Assembly (NCBI RefSeq): GCF_040412085.2
Contig: NZ_CP115920.1
Coordinates: 1,550,001-1,614,000, forward strand
Length of the DNA stretch: 64,000 nucleotides
Origin: Vibrio sp. CB1-14
GTDB lineage: Bacteria > Pseudomonadota > Gammaproteobacteria > Enterobacterales > Vibrionaceae
Direction of reading: 5' to 3'
Made by a program: the position numbers and the translations under genes. Of the stretch, positions 27,486-34,404 are shown in pieces. A model generated the notes under the pieces. That model was not told the DNA's origin, made no database searches, and saw only the letters and a program-made list of their open reading frames with translations. Within the stretch, counting starts at the first letter, position 1. Each line of letters starts with the position of its first letter.

Positions 27486-28079
27486 TTAACTTGGTAAAAG
27501 TTGAGTCTGTAGGTTTTCGATGATCTGTGCTGTTACGCCCCAAATAAAGTGTTCTTTATAAGGAATAGACAAAACACGGTGGTTCTGTCCGCGAATTTGA
27601 AAACCTACAGCCGAAAGATTGGTCGGGGAAGCGAGAAACTCCAGTGGTACCTCGAATAAGTAGTCGACTTCGTTAGTGTCAATTTTAGGTCGATATTTAG
27701 GCTCAATAAACGCGAGTACCGGTGTCACGTTGAACGCCGTGACGGTTACGAGCTTGGGAAGGTAGCCAATCACGGAAATATGATTGCTACTGATACCTAT
27801 CTCTTCTTCTGTCTCTCGAAGTGCTGTAATGATAGGGCTTTGATCACTTGGCTCTACCTTACCACCAGGAAAGCTAATCTGGCCTGGGTGGTGTTTTAAA
27901 TGACTGGCTCGTTTGGTAAGGATGACATGAAGCTTGGCTTCACGTTCGACTAACCCTATTAACACACTGGCTTCACGCAGAGAACCTTTGTCTATGTTTG
28001 CGGTACGTAGTTTAGTCTCTTTATGGTAGTCCTCGGTTTGTTGCAGTTGAAAGCGCGATAAAAACTCAGATTTCGTCAT
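27486..28079 (-). CDS. nudL: NUDIX CoA pyrophosphatase
   Basis: 197 aa. The CoA-pyrophosphatase signature ILTKRASHLKHHPGQISFPG precedes the NUDIX box (GGKVEPSDQSPIITALRETE plus EEIG), with all glutamates in place. The enzyme splits CoA into phosphopantetheine and 3',5'-ADP. I use the ATG at 28079. A TTG at 28094 immediately follows the stop of the Hpt gene and would add five residues; neither start has a strong ribosome site, suggesting coupling to the upstream gene. Confidence 0.9.
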   Translation of the reverse strand: MTKSEFLSRFQLQQTEDYHKETKLRTANIDKGSLREASVLIGLVEREAKLHVILTKRASHLKHHPGQISFPGGKVEPSDQSPIITALRETEEEIGISSNHISVIGYLPKLVTVTAFNVTPVLAFIEPKYRPKIDTNEVDYLFEVPLEFLASPTNLSAVGFQIRGQNHRVLSIPYKEHFIWGVTAQIIENLQTQLLPS

Positions 28080-28094
28080 ACTACTATTCGCCAA

Positions 28095-28430
28095 CTACAC
28101 CATTGATGCTAAATATTCGTTGATTTGGTTTTTGATAACTTCCAATTCTTGAATCACGAATTGAATATCCGCCAATTGCGGTGTATCGCCACCGCGAGTC
28201 GCAGTTTCTATCGCTTCTAACTTGTCGACGGCTTTGGTTTCGCCAAAGCTTGCGAGAATACCTTTTAAAGAGTGGGCAGTGATAAACAGTTCGCTCCAAT
28301 TTTGCTCGTTATAAAGCGATTGTATTTTGTCTGCACCGTTTTCATGTTCTTCCATGAATGCCATAAATACGGCTGCGATGATGTCCTCGTCATTGTCCAT
28401 GTAGCTGCGAAGTACGTCGAAATCTATCAT
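28095..28430 (-). CDS. orphan Hpt (histidine phosphotransfer) protein
   Basis: 111-aa single-domain Hpt protein. AHSLKGILASFGETKAVDKL carries the phospho-accepting His53 (HSLKG). It is a helical bundle with no other domain and no cognate kinase beside it. It resembles LuxU in size, but the sequence around and away from the histidine is different and luxO is not adjacent, so I do not call it LuxU. It ends one base before the nudL frame, and the two are probably on one mRNA. A soluble hybrid kinase without its own Hpt domain lies 6 kb away at 34405; a phosphorelay partnership is possible but unproven. Confidence 0.85.
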   Translation of the reverse strand: MIDFDVLRSYMDNDEDIIAAVFMAFMEEHENGADKIQSLYNEQNWSELFITAHSLKGILASFGETKAVDKLEAIETATRGGDTPQLADIQFVIQELEVIKNQINEYLASMV

Positions 28431-28753
28431 CCTGCTGTCCTTTTATGCTGTTTATCGTTTTTCCTGACTGAGTTTGTTTCATTTCAGTCACAAACTCAGT
28501 TACTTAACAACAATAGTATAGTTTATTAGAAATGAAAAACTGCCAATCATGAAGATCTAAACTTGATCTTTGTAATCGCTGCTCACCTAAGACTTTGGTA
28601 CTAATTCGATCATTAATTGACTAAACAGTATGAAGTAAATTTTGATGCATAGTATAAAGGAGACTACTCTTGATCATGCGACGCACCTCAAAAGATCAAA
28701 ACTAATAATTATCTATAGAGTTGGCGGGGTTGCAGACAGATATGGAGATTGCC
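28431..28753. other. divergent intergenic region upstream of Hpt and sigma factor genes
   Basis: 323 bp, AT-rich, with several imperfect GATC-centred symmetric stretches (around 28600-28620 and 28670-28700) that could be regulator sites. No coding frame or clear RNA gene. No exact match to the quorum-sensing LuxR-type palindrome was found by eye. Confidence 0.4.
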
Positions 28754-29626
28754 ATGACTACTAGGATCGAAAACGCAAAAACTGACGGCTTAGACAGCAA
28801 TGTAGATTTCTACTCCAAGTATATTCAAGATGTCGTAGGTATTGATTTGCTGACACCGGAACAAGAATACCATTATGCTACGCTAGCCAGGCGCGGGGAT
28901 AAGGCAGCGAGGGATGTACTCATTGAATCCAATCTTCGTCTTGTGGTCAAGATTGCGAGGGGTTATACAAAACGTGGCTTAAATAATCACACCATCCTCG
29001 ATTTAATCGAAGAAGGAAATTTAGGCTTGATCAAAGCTATCGATAAGTTTGAACCTGAAAAAGGATTCCGCTTCAGTACGTACGCCGTATGGTGGATACG
29101 CGAAAGCATTGAGTCTTCTTTGATGAATACTGGTAGAACGGTACGCTTGCCAGTTCATGTGATCAAGGAAATCAATCGATTGTCACGTCAAACTAATGAT
29201 ATGCGCTCAGCTCTGAAAAGAGCGCCGTCTGTCAAAGAGATTGCCGAGCAAACTTCGAATTCACAGCAACATGTGAGTGACCTTATCCATATGAGTGGAT
29301 TTATCGAGTCTAGCTCCTCAGTAGATATCACGGATAAGGAGTTTCAGAGTCTAGATACGTGTCGCTCTGACGCTATTCCCGAACCTTACGATACTTGCCA
29401 CGATGAAAAGCTTCTGCAAAGTTTGGAAAAAGTGGTTTTATCACTACCGGACAAGTATAGAGATATTGTGATTCATCGCTTTGGACTGTTTGGTAAACAA
29501 GTACTGACGTTAGACTGCCTAGGTGAAATGTATGGGCTTTCTAAAGAGAGAGTACGTCAACTGCAGCAAGAAGGTGTGACCAAGCTTCAGGGCAAGCTCA
29601 AATTTGATGGCTGGGTAATGAGGTGA
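28754..29626 (+). CDS. RpoS-like alternative sigma-70 factor (RpoX/RpoQ type)
   Basis: 290 aa. Region 2 is strikingly RpoS-like: IESNLRLVVKIARGYTKRGL, DLIEEGNLGLIKAIDKFEPE, KGFRFSTYAVWWIRESIESS and the -10-reading segment ending RTVRLPVHVIKE. Regions 3 and 4 follow, with GLSKERVRQLQQEGVTKLQG as the -35-binding helix-turn-helix. It is shorter than RpoS and diverges in region 1. Vibrios carry such extra RpoS-like factors (RpoQ in V. fischeri, RpoX in V. alginolyticus), linked to quorum sensing, motility or biofilm. I use the ATG at 28754 with GGAG six bases upstream; longer frames begin at TTG (28721) or ATG (28742). Confidence 0.9.
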   Translation: MTTRIENAKTDGLDSNVDFYSKYIQDVVGIDLLTPEQEYHYATLARRGDKAARDVLIESNLRLVVKIARGYTKRGLNNHTILDLIEEGNLGLIKAIDKFEPEKGFRFSTYAVWWIRESIESSLMNTGRTVRLPVHVIKEINRLSRQTNDMRSALKRAPSVKEIAEQTSNSQQHVSDLIHMSGFIESSSSVDITDKEFQSLDTCRSDAIPEPYDTCHDEKLLQSLEKVVLSLPDKYRDIVIHRFGLFGKQVLTLDCLGEMYGLSKERVRQLQQEGVTKLQGKLKFDGWVMR

Positions 29627-29635
29627 GTAACTTTT

Positions 29636-29663
29636 GTTGCTAGTTGCTAGTTGCTAGTTGCTA
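29636..29663 (+). repeat. heptamer tandem repeat, four copies
   Basis: GTTGCTA repeated four times, 9 nt after the sigma factor stop codon. It lies between the sigma gene and the end of a convergent gene. Copy number could vary between strains through slippage, but it does not sit in a reading frame or promoter that I can identify. Confidence 0.85.
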
Positions 29664-29673
29664 GTAGGTGACA

Positions 29674-30093
29674 CTAGTGATGCAGCCATGACTTCGATTG
29701 TGTCGCTTCGGCAACTGACAGTACTTCTGTTAGACGTTGTTTGACTGAACAGTCCTGTAAACATGATAAAAAGCGAGTGAGGGCAGCGAAATACACACGG
29801 CTACGACAAATTTCAGCCAGCGTCTGTTCAAGGCGCTGAAGTCTGGTTGTTTTTTGTTGCTGTGATTGTGATTCCCAATCACCTTTAATATTCGCCAAAG
29901 ATTGAGCGCAGCAATATTGTTCAAAGAGAGTATCCTCCCCAATTAACGGGCTATAGCCACTGACATACCAGGCTTCGACCATTTCCCTGATCTCAATTTC
30001 TTCCTGCGGTATCTCTTTCTCACTCAAAGTTTGGCCAATTGGTACCACCTGAGTATAGTTGTGATCGAGCTTATCCTTGACGTATTTGTACAT
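29674..30093 (-). CDS. uncharacterised protein, paralogue A (139 aa)
   Basis: Soluble protein of unknown family. Its centre, IPQEEIEIREMVEAWYVSGY followed by SPLIG, matches VPEEEFEIREVLDCWYQAGF followed by VPFIE in the neighbouring gene at 30214. A second similar block (RLEQTLAEICRSRVYFAALT) aligns with RLTKTLTLLMRCRAYQSAVK there. They are therefore tandem paralogues. It has no signal peptide, helix-turn-helix or metal motif. There is no good ribosome site before the ATG, so translation may depend on the upstream paralogue's mRNA. It lies convergent to the sigma-factor gene. Confidence 0.75.
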   Translation of the reverse strand: MYKYVKDKLDHNYTQVVPIGQTLSEKEIPQEEIEIREMVEAWYVSGYSPLIGEDTLFEQYCCAQSLANIKGDWESQSQQQKTTRLQRLEQTLAEICRSRVYFAALTRFLSCLQDCSVKQRLTEVLSVAEATQSKSWLHH

Positions 30094-30213
30094 AGTAAAA
30101 CTTATAAAAAGTACACGTTAACAAATTACCATGCGTACCCTAAAAGCGCTATTGATATTTTGAGTATTAGTGCTAGTTGCAGAGATAATTAAATCCCCAA
30201 TAAAAATAGTGTT

Positions 30214-30561
30214 TTATGGGTGGCTCACTTTATGCAGTAAATAGTGAACGTAGCGAAACTCTAGTGATTCTGATTGCCATTGCGACGTAATACGTTTCAC
30301 TGCGCTTTGGTATGCCCGACATCGCATCAGCAGTGTGAGTGTTTTGGTTAACCGCTTAAATTCGTCTACACGTTGCCAAAAGTTAATTTGCTCCAGTTGA
30401 TCTTCGATAAATGGAACAAAGCCAGCTTGATACCAACAATCAAGAACTTCTCGAATTTCGAACTCTTCTTCGGGTACATCCCCGTGCTGTAGCACTTTAT
30501 CGACAGGTGGAGGGGTACGATACACATCGTCATATAGGTCATCGACATACACGTAATCCAT
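30214..30561 (-). CDS. uncharacterised protein, paralogue B (115 aa)
   Basis: Paralogue of the 29674 gene (see shared EIRE-x-x-x-x-WY-x-x-G block). It has a Tyr/Asp-rich N-terminus, MDYVYVDDLYDDVYRTPPPV. The ribosome site is strong (GGAGGGG before the ATG at 30561), so B is probably the first gene of a B-A unit, with 120 bp between them. Its first 90 codons are overlapped on the opposite strand by an open frame leading into the EAL gene, but B has the better start signal and the paralogue support. Function unknown. Confidence 0.78.
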   Translation of the reverse strand: MDYVYVDDLYDDVYRTPPPVDKVLQHGDVPEEEFEIREVLDCWYQAGFVPFIEDQLEQINFWQRVDEFKRLTKTLTLLMRCRAYQSAVKRITSQWQSESLEFRYVHYLLHKVSHP

Positions 30562-30725
30562 CGTACCCCTCCGCTACGCAACAACATGACAATAACCTAG
30601 AACGCATTGCACTGCATTCAAGTAAATATCAGCTTGAATTTGAGTTTGTTTCTTCTAGATTGTTTTGGTGCGAGAGGGAAACTCATAAGCACCTCAGTTG
30701 GCTAATAATTCAAAGAGAGATCGAC

Positions 30726-32687
30726 ATGCTAGCGAAGCAGGCTGAAGTGAAGAAGCTGTTCTGGTCAGAGCATCTTCATGACATAACTACTGAAGTGTCA
30801 AAAGGCGAGTTTTGGCAGAGGGTTATGAACTTTGATACCCGTCATTCTCATGTCAATCCACCTTCGATTGACAGTATTAACCACATACTCACTTTGATTC
30901 GCGACGTCCAATTTGACGGTGCACCAGCCGCCGTACCTATTCCACTCGAGACGACCGGCGGTGAGTTGATTGTAGTGAAATTTGAGATCTACTTGGTCAT
31001 TGATAATTTGGTGAAAGGCAGTGTAGAAGTGTTATCACACACGCTTTCAAAGATTGCCTGCACTGAGCTTTTGGAGCATGTGCTGGACGATCCTGCTAGA
31101 GGAGTCATGATCACCGATGATAAACACCGAGTGCTGTTTACCAACGAGAAGTTGTGTCGAGATCATGGTACATCCTCACTTGCGTTATTGGGACGCAGTA
31201 TTAGTGAGGGAGGGCTGTTCCATAGTGACAAGCGACATATTGAAGCATTTCAAAAACGTATTGAGCGTGAGGTGAAATGGCGCGGAGCGATGATTACTAA
31301 TGCGAAAGAATCACGCTCTATGTTGGAGATGGTTCATATAAAACGCGTTGAGGTAGCGCAAGAACACTGCTTTTATATTTACAGCTTTCTAGGTGAACAT
31401 CGGAACCTAGTAAAAAACAACGCGCCAGATGCAGCCAGTATCCCTAATTTGGAGGAGATGGACGAAGTGGCGTTTAGAAACAGCGCCAAGCAGCTTTCCT
31501 CTCAAGGAGGCAAGTTCATCGTAGTGAGTCTACATCCTCGCTTTTACAGTGAGCTAGAGGTGGAGTCACGCCAAAAAGTGTATGCCGCACTTCAGTCGTT
31601 TCATGACGCCGATAGTTTTGGCTATATTGGCAGGAATACATTTGTTGTCTTGCTTCGAATACGTGAAGACGACGTTGAAGACGTCACCACAATCAATATG
31701 TGTATTAAGCAGTTTTTCACAGGTTTGAGCAAGCATCTAGATGACCATTTGATCAATGATATCTCTGATGGACAAATTGGGGTTGCGTTACATGGCTTCA
31801 ATCAATGTGCGATGGACGAAGTGATTTCTCAGTCTGTTCAAGCCATGTTTGTTCATGACTCTCAAGCTAGTAGCGTGAACTTTTATGATGAAGTGCTGGT
31901 GCAAGCAAGTATTCGTCGTAGAAAGTTGGAAAATTTACTCATTGAAGCGGTTCAAAACAAACAAATAGATGTTCATTTTCAGCCGATTGTGGACACTAAA
32001 ACCAACCAGATCGTGAAGTTGGAAGCCTTGTGCCGCTTCCAAATCGAAGAAGTGGACTATTGTGTTCAGGAGATGATACACCTTGCTGAAGAGCTAAAGA
32101 TGATCAATGCCATTGATATGATTGTTGCTGAGAAGGCCATTAAAGCATTTGTTCAGCTCGATGATGCAGTGGAGCAAAAGCTAACGCTGTCGCTCAACTG
32201 CTCGATTGCTGATACTGAGTCTCACCATCTTCAAGAGTTGTTTACTTATATAAATGAGTCACCAGTTGCGAATGATGATGTCACAATTGAGATTACAGAA
32301 ACGTCCTATTTCGAGAAGAACATTAATAACTCCAACCTATTGGAGCACATTCGTGACTCAGGGGTAAAAATTGCGGTTGATGATTTTGGTACAGGCAACT
32401 CTTCGTTTTCCTACTTTAGCGATTTTCATTTTGATGAACTAAAAATTGATCGCAAATTTATTACTAATATCCATCAGATAAAACAGAAGTTTTTTGCAGT
32501 TAATATGCTAAGACAGCTGTCCCATGACTTAAACATCAAGGTGGTTGCAGAGGGCGTCGAGAACTCTGAGGAATTAGAAACGCTCAAGCTAATAGATGTG
32601 GATTTTATTCAAGGTTATTTCTTCTACAGACCAATGACTGCCGAGCAGGTTCAAGAGCACCTTACCGGCAGTGGGTATGTCGACTAA
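30726..32687 (+). CDS. PAS / degenerate GGDEF / EAL c-di-GMP phosphodiesterase
   Basis: 653 aa, no membrane helices. A helical N-terminus is followed by a PAS-like domain (ARGVMITDDKHRVLFTNEKL), a GGDEF-like domain without the active GGDEF loop (FGYIGRNTFVVLLRI occupies its place), and a well-preserved EAL domain: KLEALCRF (EAL), VTIEITETSYF, VAVDDFGTG-type VKIAVDDFGTGNSSFSYFS, LKIDRKF and VVAEGVENSEELE. It should degrade c-di-GMP. The frame stays open 315 nt further upstream, antisense to paralogue B; I choose ATG 30726 with AGAGAG upstream, but the true start may be earlier. Confidence 0.85.
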   Translation: MLAKQAEVKKLFWSEHLHDITTEVSKGEFWQRVMNFDTRHSHVNPPSIDSINHILTLIRDVQFDGAPAAVPIPLETTGGELIVVKFEIYLVIDNLVKGSVEVLSHTLSKIACTELLEHVLDDPARGVMITDDKHRVLFTNEKLCRDHGTSSLALLGRSISEGGLFHSDKRHIEAFQKRIEREVKWRGAMITNAKESRSMLEMVHIKRVEVAQEHCFYIYSFLGEHRNLVKNNAPDAASIPNLEEMDEVAFRNSAKQLSSQGGKFIVVSLHPRFYSELEVESRQKVYAALQSFHDADSFGYIGRNTFVVLLRIREDDVEDVTTINMCIKQFFTGLSKHLDDHLINDISDGQIGVALHGFNQCAMDEVISQSVQAMFVHDSQASSVNFYDEVLVQASIRRRKLENLLIEAVQNKQIDVHFQPIVDTKTNQIVKLEALCRFQIEEVDYCVQEMIHLAEELKMINAIDMIVAEKAIKAFVQLDDAVEQKLTLSLNCSIADTESHHLQELFTYINESPVANDDVTIEITETSYFEKNINNSNLLEHIRDSGVKIAVDDFGTGNSSFSYFSDFHFDELKIDRKFITNIHQIKQKFFAVNMLRQLSHDLNIKVVAEGVENSEELETLKLIDVDFIQGYFFYRPMTAEQVQEHLTGSGYVD

Positions 32688-32720
32688 CTCTATATTTGCT
32701 CCAAGTATTAGGTGATCATT

Positions 32721-33686
32721 ATGGGACGCGGAGAAAAGCACGGAAGACTTATTCTACAACTCGCTTGTAAAACTCTAGTGTTTACGCGAGAGTTTATACA
32801 AAGCTGCTCCAAAAAGTTAGAGTTCATAGAGCCAGAGTATGTGATATGTGAAAATCCGAACGGGGTGTTTAAGGACTTTGGTAATGGTTTTTACGCGTAT
32901 CGTAAACAGTCAAAAGATGAGCAAACGCTAGTATTGAAATGCACTGTGGGCAGTGTGACTTTTCGGGTTAATTGCCCTATTGCTTCAGACAAAGTGTTGA
33001 GTGTACCTGAACATCTAGACTTGCCGTGCTCAGATATGAGTGAATTAACTTTGCGCAGACAAGCCTCGTCTCTTTCAGGTTACACGGTGCTCAGTGACGG
33101 AACCTTAATGATTCCCATAGAAAGCTTGTGCCGACACGCATCCGGAAAATCGTCTGATAAAGTGAAGGTCTCTTTTTTGGGCGTCGATGACATAGAAAGA
33201 GGCTACACTTTTAGTGTCACACCACACTATTTGTTAGTCTACCCCAAGCAAACACTATTGGCTCCGAAATCAAAGCTGTGTCACTTGAGCCTTTTATTCA
33301 AGAGTTTTGGTTCTGATGAGGTCACCAAGGTTATGAGCTGTTTTGATTTTTCTCGTTTCTCTAGTTTGTTTACCTCTAGGCTATCCTTGTCTCTCGATAC
33401 CAAGTGTTTTGAGCAAAAAGCACTGACGCAGGTAATCCCTTCATTGTCGAGCCCTATTGCTTTTGTTGAGTCTGTTTTCTGTTTGGACGGTCAGCAGTTC
33501 CTAGTCCCACAAGCTGATGGTTCGTTTGTGGATAAAGAGGAGAAAGCGGTATCAGTCAATCCAAGGCGCTTTGTGTACTCGATTTGTGATGGCGTAGAGC
33601 ATGTTGCGACAGGCATTGCGGTCGCAAATCTGCCAAGGCTGTTACAGGTGACAACCAAAAGGCGACAAACGAATGCTGAGTATTGA
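32721..33686 (+). CDS. uncharacterised cysteine-rich cytoplasmic protein (321 aa)
   Basis: MGRGEKHGRLILQLACKTLV opens a soluble protein with about nine or more cysteines in non-zinc-finger spacing and many beta-strand-like segments. I recognise no domain. It starts 33 nt after the EAL gene with AGGTGA as ribosome site, so the two are almost certainly co-transcribed. H-NOX follows after a 171-bp gap. The context suggests a role in NO or c-di-GMP signalling, but nothing in the sequence itself shows this. Confidence 0.72.
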   Translation: MGRGEKHGRLILQLACKTLVFTREFIQSCSKKLEFIEPEYVICENPNGVFKDFGNGFYAYRKQSKDEQTLVLKCTVGSVTFRVNCPIASDKVLSVPEHLDLPCSDMSELTLRRQASSLSGYTVLSDGTLMIPIESLCRHASGKSSDKVKVSFLGVDDIERGYTFSVTPHYLLVYPKQTLLAPKSKLCHLSLLFKSFGSDEVTKVMSCFDFSRFSSLFTSRLSLSLDTKCFEQKALTQVIPSLSSPIAFVESVFCLDGQQFLVPQADGSFVDKEEKAVSVNPRRFVYSICDGVEHVATGIAVANLPRLLQVTTKRRQTNAEY

Positions 33687-33857
33687 AGGTATAGCTTGAG
33701 TCGGTCGTGCGTACCCGTATAGCGATGCTGAAAAGATCTCGTCTCCTTATTAGTTGATATTTAACAATATATGGAAAACAACCAAGAATTGTCCTAATAC
33801 TTTAATAAGTCACAGTAAACACCCACCTCGGGCGTTCCACTAACAGGGAGAAGATGA

Positions 33858-34397
33858 ATGAAAGGCATTATTTTTACTGAATTCATGGAGTTGGTTGAAG
33901 AGAAGTTTGGCTTGGACGTACTGGATGAGGTGTTGGAGATGTCTGGTGATGAGGGCATTTATACTGCGGTTGGCAGTTATGACCATCGAGACTTAGTTAA
34001 GCTTATCGTCAACTTGAGTAAAAAAACCAACATTGCTCCAGAGACGCTTCAGCAAGTATTTGGACAAACTGTGTTCAAAACTTTACTCGCTGCTATCCCG
34101 CAAAATGCCAGTATTGGGACGAGTCGTTCTACGTTCCAGTTTATTCGCCACGTAGAGGACTATATTCATGTTGAAGTGAAAAAACTCTATTCAGACGCTG
34201 AACCTCCCAAATTTTACTTCATCAGTGAGTCAGAAACCGACATGGTGATGGACTATCAAAGCGCGCGCTGCATGTCCCATGTTTGCTTGGGGCTGATTGA
34301 AGGTTGCGCTGAGCATTTTGGTGAGAAACTCAATGTTGAGATGACGCCTCAGTCCGACGATAATAGTACTGTCAGATTCAGCCTCACGTTGGTGTAA
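33858..34397 (+). CDS. hnoX: H-NOX haem nitric-oxide sensor
   Basis: 179-aa stand-alone H-NOX domain. MKGIIFTEFMELVEEKFGLD is the family start. His104 in EDYIHVEVKKLYSDAEPPKF fits the proximal haem ligand, followed by the PP-x-F segment, and Y133-x-S135-x-R137 is the YxSxR motif that holds the haem propionates. Such proteins bind NO and inhibit or modulate a partner kinase. The kinase gene starts 7 nt after its stop, so they are translationally coupled. GGGAGAAG precedes the ATG. Confidence 0.95.
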   Translation: MKGIIFTEFMELVEEKFGLDVLDEVLEMSGDEGIYTAVGSYDHRDLVKLIVNLSKKTNIAPETLQQVFGQTVFKTLLAAIPQNASIGTSRSTFQFIRHVEDYIHVEVKKLYSDAEPPKFYFISESETDMVMDYQSARCMSHVCLGLIEGCAEHFGEKLNVEMTPQSDDNSTVRFSLTLV

Positions 34398-34404
34398 AGA
34401 TACT

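Noticed and set aside
28095..28430. Naming the Hpt gene luxU
   Set aside because: Size and His motif fit any single-domain Hpt; the remaining sequence and absence of luxO do not support LuxU.
28600..28700. LuxR/LitR-type operator upstream of the sigma gene
   Set aside because: AT-rich partial symmetry only; no match to the consensus that could be defended by eye.
30411..30725. Upstream extension of the EAL protein over paralogue B
   Set aside because: No ribosome site; antisense to a gene with strong start signals and a paralogue. Kept as an open question in the finding.
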